DNA of 64,000 nucleotides from Bremia lactucae (lineage: Eukaryota; Oomycota; Peronosporomycetes; Peronosporales; Peronosporaceae). The notes beneath the pieces were generated by a model. That model saw only the letters and a list, made by a program, of their open reading frames with translations. It ran no database searches and was not told the DNA's origin. The position numbers were made by a program, and so were the translations under genes. The DNA lies in assembly GCF_004359215.1 (NCBI RefSeq), contig NC_090622.1, positions 1,968,274-2,032,273 of the forward strand. Reading direction: 5' to 3'. This document shows, piece after piece, positions 42,783 to 51,862 of the stretch (the first letter of the stretch is position 1; each line of letters opens with the position of its first letter).

Positions 42783-44648
42783 TCACGCTACATGAAGAGA
42801 GGTTAAGCGATGAGTGATGGTCTCATAAACGTGGCGCGTGCATTGATCTTTCATGCGATCGCATTCGGAAGCTTGCAACCCGATGCGGCGAGTAACAGCT
42901 CGTCGTACTTCTTCGGCGTCTGATCCGCCTGATCGGTCGTGAGCCGGGGGCAGTGGACTGTACGATTTCATAGACGTATGGCGCACTGAGAACATGTTCG
43001 TGCCCGGCTCTCGACGGATAACCATGCCCCCGCACACATTCCGTCGTATGGTCTTACGGGTCGTGGCATCCAATGGAAGGGGATGCAACGTATCGTCATC
43101 CACATAGTCCCATAGGATTGTCCCTCCGTGAGGACCGCGCTGTTCTTGAGTAATAACTCGCGCCTCGACTTTAATCTCGTGATCATCCTCAACAATCTCA
43201 AACACAGGCTCCATGGACGCAAGAAGGTTAGAGTAGTAAATACACGACTGGGTTACGCCATCTGCTTCAACCTTGGTTACTTCATCTACAGCGCGGGATT
43301 GGTATACGGAATTTGGGTAATACACACCAACTGTCCGCATGCTTGCAAAGACGAGATCAAGTAACTTTTCAAGCGAACACTGCGCCGTCTCGGGGAACAG
43401 AAACACCGACGTGAATTCCTTAATCACTCGTCCATCGCCATTCACGTCGGCCTGTGTCTTGTCTAATAGATTGCGCATAATAACATCCGTGAGTCCGTCC
43501 GTAAGCTCTTGCCCCTGCCGCGTACCGTCGTGCAACATCGAAACCTTTCCCATGTACAGTTGGCCAGTTGCTAGTAACTTTTGTGTCTCAATTTCCGTAT
43601 TTTTGAGCACAATATTCATGCTCAATTCCGTCTTGCTTTTGGAAAAATGGGATACGTACTCTTTTCGACGCGCCAAGGCATCTCGGAAGGCAAATTTCGT
43701 ATACGAGTGGACCCAATCATGAAACTCGAGTGTTTTTGAGCTCGACAAGTGGTGGCTCCCCATCAATGCTCGCATGCCCCCTACAAAAGCCATTTGCTGA
43801 AACAGCGCCTGCTTTAATTGTTCATTTGTCAGCTCGGTTTGTTTCCGCTTGCGTCGTTGCCGCATCGCTTCTTCCTCGTATGCAACGAGCTGGCCATTTT
43901 CGCGTCGATCTGCTCGTAATTGCGCGACTTGTTGCATTAATCGCGCCATTTCCGTCTGCAACAATCGAATCAAGCTTTTTTTCTTCTCGCGATGTCGTTG
44001 CACGCTTGACGCGATTTGCGAACGTCTTCGTTGCTTCTTTTGCTCTTCTAATGACAGCAATTCTTTGCGCAAACCCACGGTAGGGACTTTGCGACCACCT
44101 TCTCGTCCTTTGGCAATTTTTTTGGGACAGCAACTTAATCCAGCCGAGTGGGTTGCTTTCATTGCGCCACTTGCATTCATTCCGGTACAATTGCGAGGCG
44201 GGAGGGATCCTGTGACTGGAGACGTGGGTGTGAACGCGTTGGGATGAAATTGAACATCTTGAAGCAATTGCGGCATCAATGGAGCCGAGTGGGGGCTACA
44301 ATGGATCACGGAAGGGGGCGAATCCACAGCTAGCGCATCGTCCGAGAGCAAATCGCTTAATATCGCCCAATCGTGGTAAGTATTGGCCGTGGACGGGGTG
44401 GGCGGTACGCCTTCGGATGCGGGGGATAGCGTGGCGTCACTGCTGCTGTAGTCGGGCAAATTGTTGCAGGCATACGTAGGCGGTGGAGGAGACGCGTACG
44501 AGGTTACGGTGGATCGAGCTCGTGAGTTGTCTGGGAAGCCAGTCGTCGGGTTACCCAGCGCGTACAGACTTTCCATGCTATCGGATTTGGTCGGTGGGTG
44601 CCGATTATAAAATGATTTGCATTCAGGTCGAGGAAAAATGTTGCACAT
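42783..44648 (-). CDS. bZIP-type transcription factor with a non-canonical basic region (M96-like)
   Basis: A 621-residue intronless ORF. The first ATG is at 44648; an in-frame TGA lies about 55 nt upstream, and a second ATG is 24 codons downstream. Residues 1-180 are Ser/Pro/Thr-rich and disordered. Residues 196-224 are a basic region (EEQKKQRRRSQIASSVQRHR then EKKK), followed by a zipper with leucines at 230, 237 and 244. A second basic/coiled segment follows at about 262-285. In register with the zipper, the position of the invariant bZIP Asn is Ile212, while the two arginines of the R-x-R (218, 220) are kept. Residues about 300-560 form a globular domain resembling the START-like C-terminal half of oomycete bZIP and M96 mating-specific proteins; this is from memory of the family and tentative. 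Likely a nuclear DNA-binding regulator with changed specificity. Confidence 0.85.
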   Translation of the reverse strand: MCNIFPRPECKSFYNRHPPTKSDSMESLYALGNPTTGFPDNSRARSTVTSYASPPPPTYACNNLPDYSSSDATLSPASEGVPPTPSTANTYHDWAILSDLLSDDALAVDSPPSVIHCSPHSAPLMPQLLQDVQFHPNAFTPTSPVTGSLPPRNCTGMNASGAMKATHSAGLSCCPKKIAKGREGGRKVPTVGLRKELLSLEEQKKQRRRSQIASSVQRHREKKKSLIRLLQTEMARLMQQVAQLRADRRENGQLVAYEEEAMRQRRKRKQTELTNEQLKQALFQQMAFVGGMRALMGSHHLSSSKTLEFHDWVHSYTKFAFRDALARRKEYVSHFSKSKTELSMNIVLKNTEIETQKLLATGQLYMGKVSMLHDGTRQGQELTDGLTDVIMRNLLDKTQADVNGDGRVIKEFTSVFLFPETAQCSLEKLLDLVFASMRTVGVYYPNSVYQSRAVDEVTKVEADGVTQSCIYYSNLLASMEPVFEIVEDDHEIKVEARVITQEQRGPHGGTILWDYVDDDTLHPLPLDATTRKTIRRNVCGGMVIRREPGTNMFSVRHTSMKSYSPLPPAHDRSGGSDAEEVRRAVTRRIGLQASECDRMKDQCTRHVYETITHRLTSLHVA

Positions 44649-45263
44649 ATTCAAGCACGAGTTTAAGCTTAAATAAGCTGTGCCTCCAAAAAATTGGCGT
44701 CAGGATTTGATTCATTGATGAAATCAGAACCTCGGAACGAAGGATTTTAGAAACTTTAATTGTTTGCACAGTAGTGCATGCACATGCATGTGTGCAACTC
44801 CTGCTAATAAATTGAGTCATGTCTGGGCTCTTAAACTGCGAAGAGGGCAGATTAAAATGCTTCTTTCATTGAAACACCAAGAAGTCGCCGCTACGCGCTT
44901 CTCTCGTGATAAAAGGCTGCGTGGTATCAGTTTGATGTGAGAAAAAATCAAACGCGATCGCGACGAGAACCTCTATTTCTTGTTCTAATTGTACTTAGGG
45001 CATTTGGCAAATTAGAAATTCAAATGAGAAGCACTCGGGGTCCGACAGATTATAAAGTGACGACTTAACACGCAAAACTATAATATTTACAATCTAAACT
45101 TATGATAAACATTTATCTATTTGATCAAGATAGAAGCTTAACGTTCCACCTCTTATAATCATACTACCTGTCACTTTTTATACTATAATCTAGGCCGAGC
45201 ATGATGTTGGCCTGATGAGTAAATCTTAGTTCTTAAACTTAACACTTACATTTGAGCTAAGAA
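44649..45263. other. Upstream region of the bZIP gene
   Basis: No coding sequence. It contains a 23-nt alternating purine-pyrimidine run (44774-44796) and TGATTCATTGATGAAATCA (44709-44727), a near-palindrome. A clear Inr/FPR match was not seen on the minus strand. Confidence 0.5.
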
Positions 45264-45795
45264 TGTAACGGGCTAAAGCTGCTTTAATGTTACACAGTCC
45301 CGTTAAGCACACTTAGTGTAGTTAAGAGGATGGCCAATTACTAAGTTAAAGTAATTAGACCCAGAACTCGGGCGTGGTTCACATTTGTGACCAACCCTTG
45401 TGTATGTGATGCACATGAGTGTATTCACCTTAGGAGGGATGACGCCTAGCTTCATCCGTTACGCGAGGTATCGAGAAAGATATGCTCGCAATACATATTA
45501 AGTGTTATCTATAGAGATGGCATTTTGATCGGTAAAAGTAAGTATTTATATTTAATACGATTAAATATAAATCAGTCTAGAAACCACTTCCTACTTGGTA
45601 AGTGCGCACGATGAGCCGGATTACCGCTCCCGTGACGACACTTTACTAGAGTACTTAGTGCGTTGGGTGAGGTCGCTGACGCGCCTACCACAACTATTCC
45701 ACTGCACACAAGAGAAGCTTGTTTTACCGCTTCCTCGCCGTGCTAGGGTGTGTGTCGAAGTAGAGCGTGGCCGCATTAAGACGTGCCCGCCTACA
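45264..45795 (+). repeat. LTR, family D
   Basis: TGTAACGGGCTAAAG at the left and GTGCCCGCCTACA at the right, 532 bp, the most complete D copy. The flanks (AAGAA, GACTA) do not match. It cuts the E2 LTR to its right and borders the gene island to its left. Confidence 0.88.
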
Positions 45796-45796
45796 G

Positions 45797-46071
45797 ACTA
45801 TATACCTTAGGAAGGCTTATTATTAACGCTGATCGCTGCGCAAGCCTTAGAATCAAAAGAGGAACTAGACTTTTTGTAAATTTATCGATACAACCTTTCC
45901 ATTATTACACTTAATAAACATTTCGGCCACCAGATAGATATCTGGTGGCGACCACACCAATTACCCTTTATAAATAGGTTAATGCCTATTTTAAATAGAA
46001 AATAGGGTAATTGACTCATAATGTGAATTGCACCACATAAGCGGTTTACCAACCGAAGTGTACCCCATTAC
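45797..46071 (-). repeat. 3' LTR, family E2, truncated by LTR D
   Basis: Ends ACCGAAGTGTACCCCATTACA on the right. It contains the perfect hairpin GCCACCAGAT/ATCTGGTGGC (45926-45949), which differs from family E by one compensated base pair. Confidence 0.85.
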
Positions 46072-46086
46072 ACCCTCCCCTATCAG
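46072..46086 (-). other. Polypurine tract
   Basis: The minus strand reads CTGATAGGGGAGGG directly before TGTAATGGGG. Confidence 0.75.
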
Positions 46087-46089
46087 ACT

Positions 46090-47216
46090 TATTGACACCG
46101 AGTGTTGACATTCGAGCACATTACCTCGTTGAGGTTGTATAAGGAGCAGCTTATCATATGGTTCTGCTTACGTCCTCATATCTTATGAATACCCAAACCA
46201 GGGTCACCAACCGTATCTTCTTTCCTGAATGAAGAAGTGATGGTGCCTTTTGAGGCCAACATTCTCTGAGAAATAGGATGAGGAACCCAACACAAGCACG
46301 CACCATGTGAGACGAATCTTGTAAAGCTTCCAATCGTTCTTGAACGTGGTGTAGCGGATACTTTAACCGCAGTAAGCAGAACACCGGGGTTTGAGGCCAA
46401 TTAATTACGAAGCCGCTCGATGAAGAGCAAGAACCAGCTATCCTTAGAAAGGAGCAAGCTCGTCGCCGGGCTGCGGTCCTTGCGAAAGCAAAAGCTCATA
46501 GTGAATATAGATTTACACCACTCAGTGTCGAAGAGTGCCTCCAAGAGGTTGCGAGTCATACGTAGTTTACCTAGCCTCTTTGACCCAAGGCGACTACGCC
46601 AGAGGAGCTAGCCGAGTCGACTGCTCTAAATGAGCGATAGCTTACCCCTGTGATTATGACGCCACATCAGCATTCAGCACGTCTGCGAAGTCTAGCACGT
46701 AGTATCTCTGTGGCCTTTAAAAGGGAGATTATGGTCGTTGTATCCAAACGAGTTGGAATTCGAAAACGAGGAAGCATTTGTAAAATCGTTGCTCCGGGGC
46801 CGTTTCCTTACGAAAATGTGGTCTCTTAGAGACTGTCGATGCGGCCGACGTTCGTTTGGAACGAAAATGATTTTGCAAAGTTAAGAGCATAGAACGAATT
46901 AAGCGCGGTGTATCGACCACAGTACGATTTGCACCCCAGCCAGGATCTCGTGCTTCGGTTGCTCACGCAACCGTGGATCACAGCCACCTTGAGACAGAAG
47001 ATCCATCCATTCCCACCTCTATTGGTGGGAAGCGTCGATTGACGCAAGTTGACCCTGAGTGCGGCGCTCAAAAATGTCAACGGCGTACCGGCAATCTTGC
47101 CGAAAAGGAATATCCCACGAGTTTTCCGATGGAGGGTACCCAAATCACTACCCCAGATACCGTTTATGACCGTTACGGCGACGTCGCTTTAGGATTTTTC
47201 TCTTACGTGTAATTGA
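46090..47216 (+). pseudogene. Antisense ORF of family E2 (AS-E), broken copy
   Basis: Blocks in order: a start region matching 21600-21560 of the copy on the other strand, the helical segment DEEQEPAILRKEQARRRAA (46419-46480), AKAHSEYRFTPLSVEECL, VDAADVRLERK (about 46830), and in frame 46973-47212 DPSIPTSIGGKRRLTQVDPE and an NLAEKEYPTSFPMEGT segment up to FSYV. Stops occur at about 46625 and 46865. The first 1 kb has no sense gene opposite it, so its conservation with 5398-6310 and 21650-20620 is not a by-product of pol. Confidence 0.65.
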
Positions 47217-49560
47217 ATGTTACCCTGCTCGTTGTACAACGCAGGAGGAGGCCGGAATATAGGCGGCGTCTGTGTTGGCGTGAAGGCACGTGGTGCAACT
47301 TCTACCTGAGAATCTTGCTCGGACGGATAGTATCCTTGGTAATGTCCAAGATCGTCTGTTGACGTTGGAGCGTTTTCAACCTCGTTTAAAGAGCCGGCTG
47401 GACCTCCCGATGATGATGCAGCAATCTGCGGCGCAGCCGATGTACTCCGTGCGAGCTCCTTCAATCTACATAAGAGCGGTCCTCATTGGGCTTAAGTAAG
47501 CCGACATAGAACCCTAAATGTGTACGCAGCTTGTGTAATTAGTTAAGCGTGGAAGCTAGGATCTTCTTGGCCACGACTGTAAATGGTTCAATAAAGCGCG
47601 GACGCATTTTGTTTAAAGACCGCAGATACTACGTTAGTAGGCAGATTATTAGCATTAAGTAATACTCGGTCACTGACCTTATACGAATAAATACAGTTTC
47701 TGCCTTTAGCACCCGCTTGTTCTTTTGGTTTGGCTTGGCTATCCGTCATTGAACCTCGCAAATGTCGTAAGACGTTCAATCGCGTTGCGAGAAACTCGCT
47801 TATTTGTTTCTTAACCGTATCAGGGCTAATATCAGCAACCCATCGGCTATTCTTCCTCCACAAAGCCCAGAATCACGTATTGGTAGCGTTAATGGAACGA
47901 GTGGGTGTGTGAGGCCGTTCACAAAGAACGGAGTATAGCCTGTAGAGGCGGGCAGAGCGTTATTCAATAAAAACTCCACAATTGGGCATATGGTGCTCCC
48001 AGCGCTTTGGTGTCACAACGCAAACGCTGCACAAAACGTCTTCAACGATGAGATCAATAAACTCTGTTGGACCATCGGTCTGCGAATGATCCGCCGTGGA
48101 AATTTTCAATACGGTGCCAAGGCCTCGGAAGATCGACTTCCAGAATGTACCTGTGAATTGGGGTATCTATCGGAGACAATTGCCACTGGCAACACGTGTT
48201 TCGAAACACTCTATCAATGAATAGCCTTGCTGTAACTTCACCATCAATACTATCCGATACCGCCGCTAACTGGGCAATTTTGCTTAAACGGTCAACAAAG
48301 ACAGCGATGCTAGTGTTGCCGACCAAATACTTCGGTAGGCAGAGGTTTTACCGCTGAGAAGTGTTGCATACGCGCTGGCCCATTTATAAAGTTTGAGCCA
48401 CCAATAACTCTGGCTAATGGAGCCGTAGGTCTAAGCTCGACCGAGATGATCCCTAAAACAGTATCAATTGCCTCATAAATGAATCGATGCTTAATTTCAT
48501 CATCGTGAGGAACGCTGACGCGCGGAAAATCTGCGGCATCAATTGAATAGTAGAAAAAATTCTTATCATCAACCCTAAAGCATTTTGCTTACTCTGATTA
48601 TACTTTACTACGAAGTTGTATTCGGCGAAGAAAATGAAGCCATAGAGCCAATCTCTGTGAGAGATGAGGCGACTTAGTCGCGGTGCAAAAAGACGCATGA
48701 TCTGTATAGATTACAAAAGGCTTAGAGCTAAGCAGATATACTCTAAATTTGACAAGTGCATACTTCATAGCAAGTAGCTCTTCGCCGTGAACAGAATAGC
48801 TCTTTTCTGCAGGTTTAGCCGCTTAGACTCGAACGTAATTACGCGTTCCCGTCCATCTTCATATAATTTCAACAGAGCACTGCCTATGGCAGAACCAGAT
48901 GCGTCATAAACGACACTGAAATGCCGATTAGGATTTGACAGAGCAAACAAATCGGAGCATGAATCAGGCTGGTTTTAACTGCTTCAAAATCATAATTTTC
49001 GATGGTTGTCCAGCACCAATATTTATCCCTTAAGAAGGCTGAAATATGGCCGAGCCGTATCAGCATATTCTTTGCTATTCTTGTGCAAGAAGTTGGCTAG
49101 GACTAGCCCCTTACGTAAGTCTTTTTGGATTTTAGTAAACTGCCAATCGACTATGGATTTCACTTTGGGGGGATCTGCTCTAAGACCGCACTTCCAAATG
49201 CAGCAGCCTGGAAATGGAATTTCTTCTGCAACAAAGATGTATTTAGAGGCGTTGGCATACAACTTATTTGTGCGCAAGTACTCGAGCGCAGCTCGTCAAT
49301 GGGTAATGTGGTTCTCCACATCCCATCATCCATGTTCTCCGATGGACGAAAATGCCGTCAAAGTAAATTTGTGCATAGCCTCGATGAACGCGGAACAGTT
49401 GCGTCACTAGACGTTTAAAAGTAGCCGGAGCATTGGAAAGCCCTTATTGCACAACAAACCGCTTCCACGGCATGCCCCTTGGATTACTTATCGCTGTAAG
49501 CAAGATGTCGCTAGCTCCACTAAGTCGAGCGCATTGTACATGCCACCGTATTGTGTCCTT
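47189..49560 (-). pseudogene. RT to chromodomain hinge, family E2 (broken)
   Basis: Pieces on the minus strand: RT thumb (49277-49023, VKSIVDWQFTKIQKDLRKGL), RNase H (FSVVYDASGSAIGSALLK, 48950-48765), an integrase piece with the strand preceding the second catalytic acid (IAVFVDRLSKIAQLAAV, 48326-48054), an integrase end segment (SWRW-free, 47863-47588, ending FKQNASALY) and hinge (47464-47189, STSAAPQIAASSSGGPAGSL). Numerous breaks; no active enzyme. Confidence 0.72.
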
Positions 49561-49641
49561 TAGGTGGGGAAAATGAGCTTAATCAATATTTAGGCTGATC
49601 CTCACGTACACACGCAGAGATGCGGGTCGTGGGAAGAATTT

Positions 49642-49655
49642 CAAGTGCTACCAAG
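49642..49655 (-). other. Primer binding site of a D element
   Basis: The minus strand reads CTTGGTAGCACTTG right after the LTR end GCCCGCCTACA. It fixes the orientation of the D LTR. Confidence 0.7.
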
Positions 49656-50183
49656 TGTAGGCGGGCACGTCGTAATGCGGCCACGCTCTACTTACACACA
49701 CACCCTAGGACAGCGAGGAAGCGGTTAACCTGCTTCTCTTGCGTGCAGTTGGGTAGTTGTGGTGGGCGAGTAAGCGACCTCACCCAACACACTAACAACT
49801 CTGGTTGTGTCGTCACGGGTGCGGTAATCCGTCCCCTCGTGCGCACTTACCAAGTGATAGTAGTTTTCAGACTTATTTGTAGTTAATAGAATTAAATATA
49901 AATACCTATTTTTACCAATTAAATGTCATCTCTATAGATAACACTTAATATGTATTGCGAGCATATCTTTCTAGATACCTGGCGTAACGGATGACGCTAG
50001 CCGTCATCCCTCCTAATGTGAATGCACCTATGTGCATCACATCCACAACGGTTGATCGCAAATATGCACCACACCCGAGTGCTGGGTCTAATTACTATTA
50101 TTTAGTAATTGACCGTCCCCTTAAGTACACCAAATGTACTTTACGGGGACTGTGTAACATTAGGGCAACTTTAGCCCGATACA
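49656..50183 (-). repeat. 5' LTR, family D, minus orientation
   Basis: TGTAGGCGGGCACG at the left and TTTAGCCCGATACA at the right, 528 bp. It aligns with 45264-45795 in reverse. The primer binding site on the left makes it a 5' LTR. Confidence 0.88.
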
Positions 50184-50222
50184 GAGTTACTGACATTAAT
50201 ACTCCCTCATTATAGGAGACGA

Positions 50223-50360
50223 CAAGCCGTGGACTTCCTTATAATCTCCCCACTTGCCATGGTAGCATGATCATGTGGAGTCTCACTTCGTCAAGCCGTG
50301 GACTTCCTTTTGATCTCCCCACTTGCCATGGTAGCATGATCATGTGGAGTCTCACTTCGT
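50223..50360. repeat. 69-bp tandem repeat, two units
   Basis: CAAGCCGTGGACTTCCTT starts at 50223 and again at 50292. The units are almost identical, differing mainly at TATAATC/TTTGATC. Confidence 0.95.
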
Positions 50361-50417
50361 CATGGTGGAAAGTGACATGAATCTGGTGGTACAAGAATCG
50401 CTGAGAGGTGATGTGGC

Positions 50418-51005
50418 ATGAATTTTCCCCAGATGATCACGCGTTATGGTCTCCAACAGCCGATCTGGTTCAATTCAGATGCCAAACTGCGCTACGAGAA
50501 GACTCCAAGAACGTTTAACAGATCCGCACATCGAAGATGTATTTGGATGGCTCCCGAACCGCTCCGCAGCTTTCAATTACACTTGTCGAGAGTCTTCGTC
50601 GTACGAATAGTAGCTGCCTTCGTTCAGGACGGCTGTGCGTGGCTAGAACAGCAAGACATTGTGAAACGACACATCGACTTTACCCTTGCTTCCACGGCGC
50701 CTGGACAAAAAGCTAAGTGGCTCCGAAAGTTGTACCGAGAAGCAACGCAGACAGTGGAGCACCTGAACGCAAAAGACTTTCTGCTACATACCACGCACCC
50801 AGAATACAAAACCTACCGCACCTGGATGTACAAGTGGTGCCAATATCTGCTTAGATCCTGCGATAGCACGTGCTGCTCTGGTCCAAGTGGTGTGGACACC
50901 TTCGCCGCCGTCGAAATCACACTCAATAACTATACACTCGAGGCTGTGCGGGAAGACCAGTCGTGCAATATAAAAAGCATTTGTGCAAGATCCTGCTACC
51001 AGTAA
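50418..51005 (+). CDS. Hypothetical protein, 195 codons
   Basis: An open frame from ATG 50418. The product is basic in its N-terminal part (KTPRTFNRSAHRRC), then helical (RIVAAFVQDGCAWLEQQDIV; PGQKAKWLRKLYREATQTVE), and cysteine-rich near the end (CDSTCCSGPSG). No domain recognised. It is not related to the chromovirus genes of the window. It lies between tandem repeats and a TIR element, so it may be a transposon gene fragment or a small host gene. No convincing oomycete core promoter was seen upstream. Reading continues in other frames to about 51130 without a clear gene. Confidence 0.4.
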   Translation: MNFPQMITRYGLQQPIWFNSDAKLRYEKTPRTFNRSAHRRCIWMAPEPLRSFQLHLSRVFVVRIVAAFVQDGCAWLEQQDIVKRHIDFTLASTAPGQKAKWLRKLYREATQTVEHLNAKDFLLHTTHPEYKTYRTWMYKWCQYLLRSCDSTCCSGPSGVDTFAAVEITLNNYTLEAVREDQSCNIKSICARSCYQ

Positions 51006-51009
51006 CTGA

Positions 51010-51636
51010 ATACCTGCAGCTCCGTCTTGCGCTTCGACTCCTGCCTGTGCGCTCTAGATTCTGCTTTCTAGAAGCGTCTCACCCCCCGCATTCGCCATCG
51101 TGTTCGTGCTGGATGCGACACGATCGAGACTAAGTAGCACGTATTCTTTAAATGTACGCTTGGAACAAGATTATGGCTGCAAGTGCTCGATATGATGGCA
51201 CAATTTTATACACATCGGCCCGTCTGCCTCGACATTGCTCTCGCACGGAATTTGCGTGTCTGTGACGAATAAAAGGGGGTGGGAGGCGTCATTGCTGACA
51301 CGTTCACCGGGCGGTGGCGCTCCACTTTTCATCTGGCCAGACCACAATCGATGCTTTTTCGAAGGGCGTCAGCCAACACCGACGATGCCTGCATTGCAAG
51401 TGGTGCTAACAACGTTTGCAGCGCATATTCGGTACTTCCAGCGACGTCAGAACACATCAGACGAGCAGGAAGTGCTACGAGACGCATTACAGCGACTCCG
51501 TGCGCAACCAACATTCTCGAGCATCATGGTAAGTCATTGTGAAATTGCCAGTGCTCGCATACCGGGATGAAGATACTCTTGTTGGGCACCTCGCCCATGT
51601 CAGCTTGCACATCTTGTCGGCCATTTCAATAATGGT
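51010..51636. other. Unassigned stretch
   Basis: Frame 51235-51570 (plus, begins with TTG) encodes a helical segment (LTTFAAHIRYFQRRQNTSDE) that could be a coding remnant. I recognise no family. Confidence 0.3.
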
Positions 51637-51860
51637 GCAGCTGTCCCCAGCTTCGGGACCCACAGCCACCAATATTTGACGCATTCAGTATTCCAAGAGG
51701 TCTGAATTCAGCAGCTGTGATCAGCTTTGGGACCCACAGCCACCAATATTTGACGCATTCAGTATTCCAAGAGGTCTGAATTCAGCAGCTGTCCCCAGCT
51801 TCAGGACCCACAGCCACCAATATTTGACGCATTCAGTATTCCAAGAGGTCTGAATTCAGC
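51637..51860. repeat. 74-bp tandem repeat, three units
   Basis: GCAGCTGT...CAGCTT units begin at 51637, 51711 and 51785. Each contains ACCCACAGCCACCAATATTT and ends GGTCTGAATTCA. Units 1 and 3 share CCCCAGC where unit 2 has GATCAGC. Confidence 0.95.
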
Positions 51861-51862
51861 TG

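Larger units (their letters stand above)
45796..49655 (-). mobile_element. Family E2 remnant with a D-type primer binding site, minus strand
   Basis: From right to left: primer binding site (49655-49642) next to LTR D, RT, RNase H, integrase, chromodomain hinge, polypurine tract and part of LTR E2. Gag and protease are deleted. The plus strand carries the antisense ORF (46090-47216). The ends belong to different families. Confidence 0.72.

Noticed and set aside
51637..51860. CRISPR-like array
   Set aside because: Units are directly adjacent without spacers, and the genome is eukaryotic.
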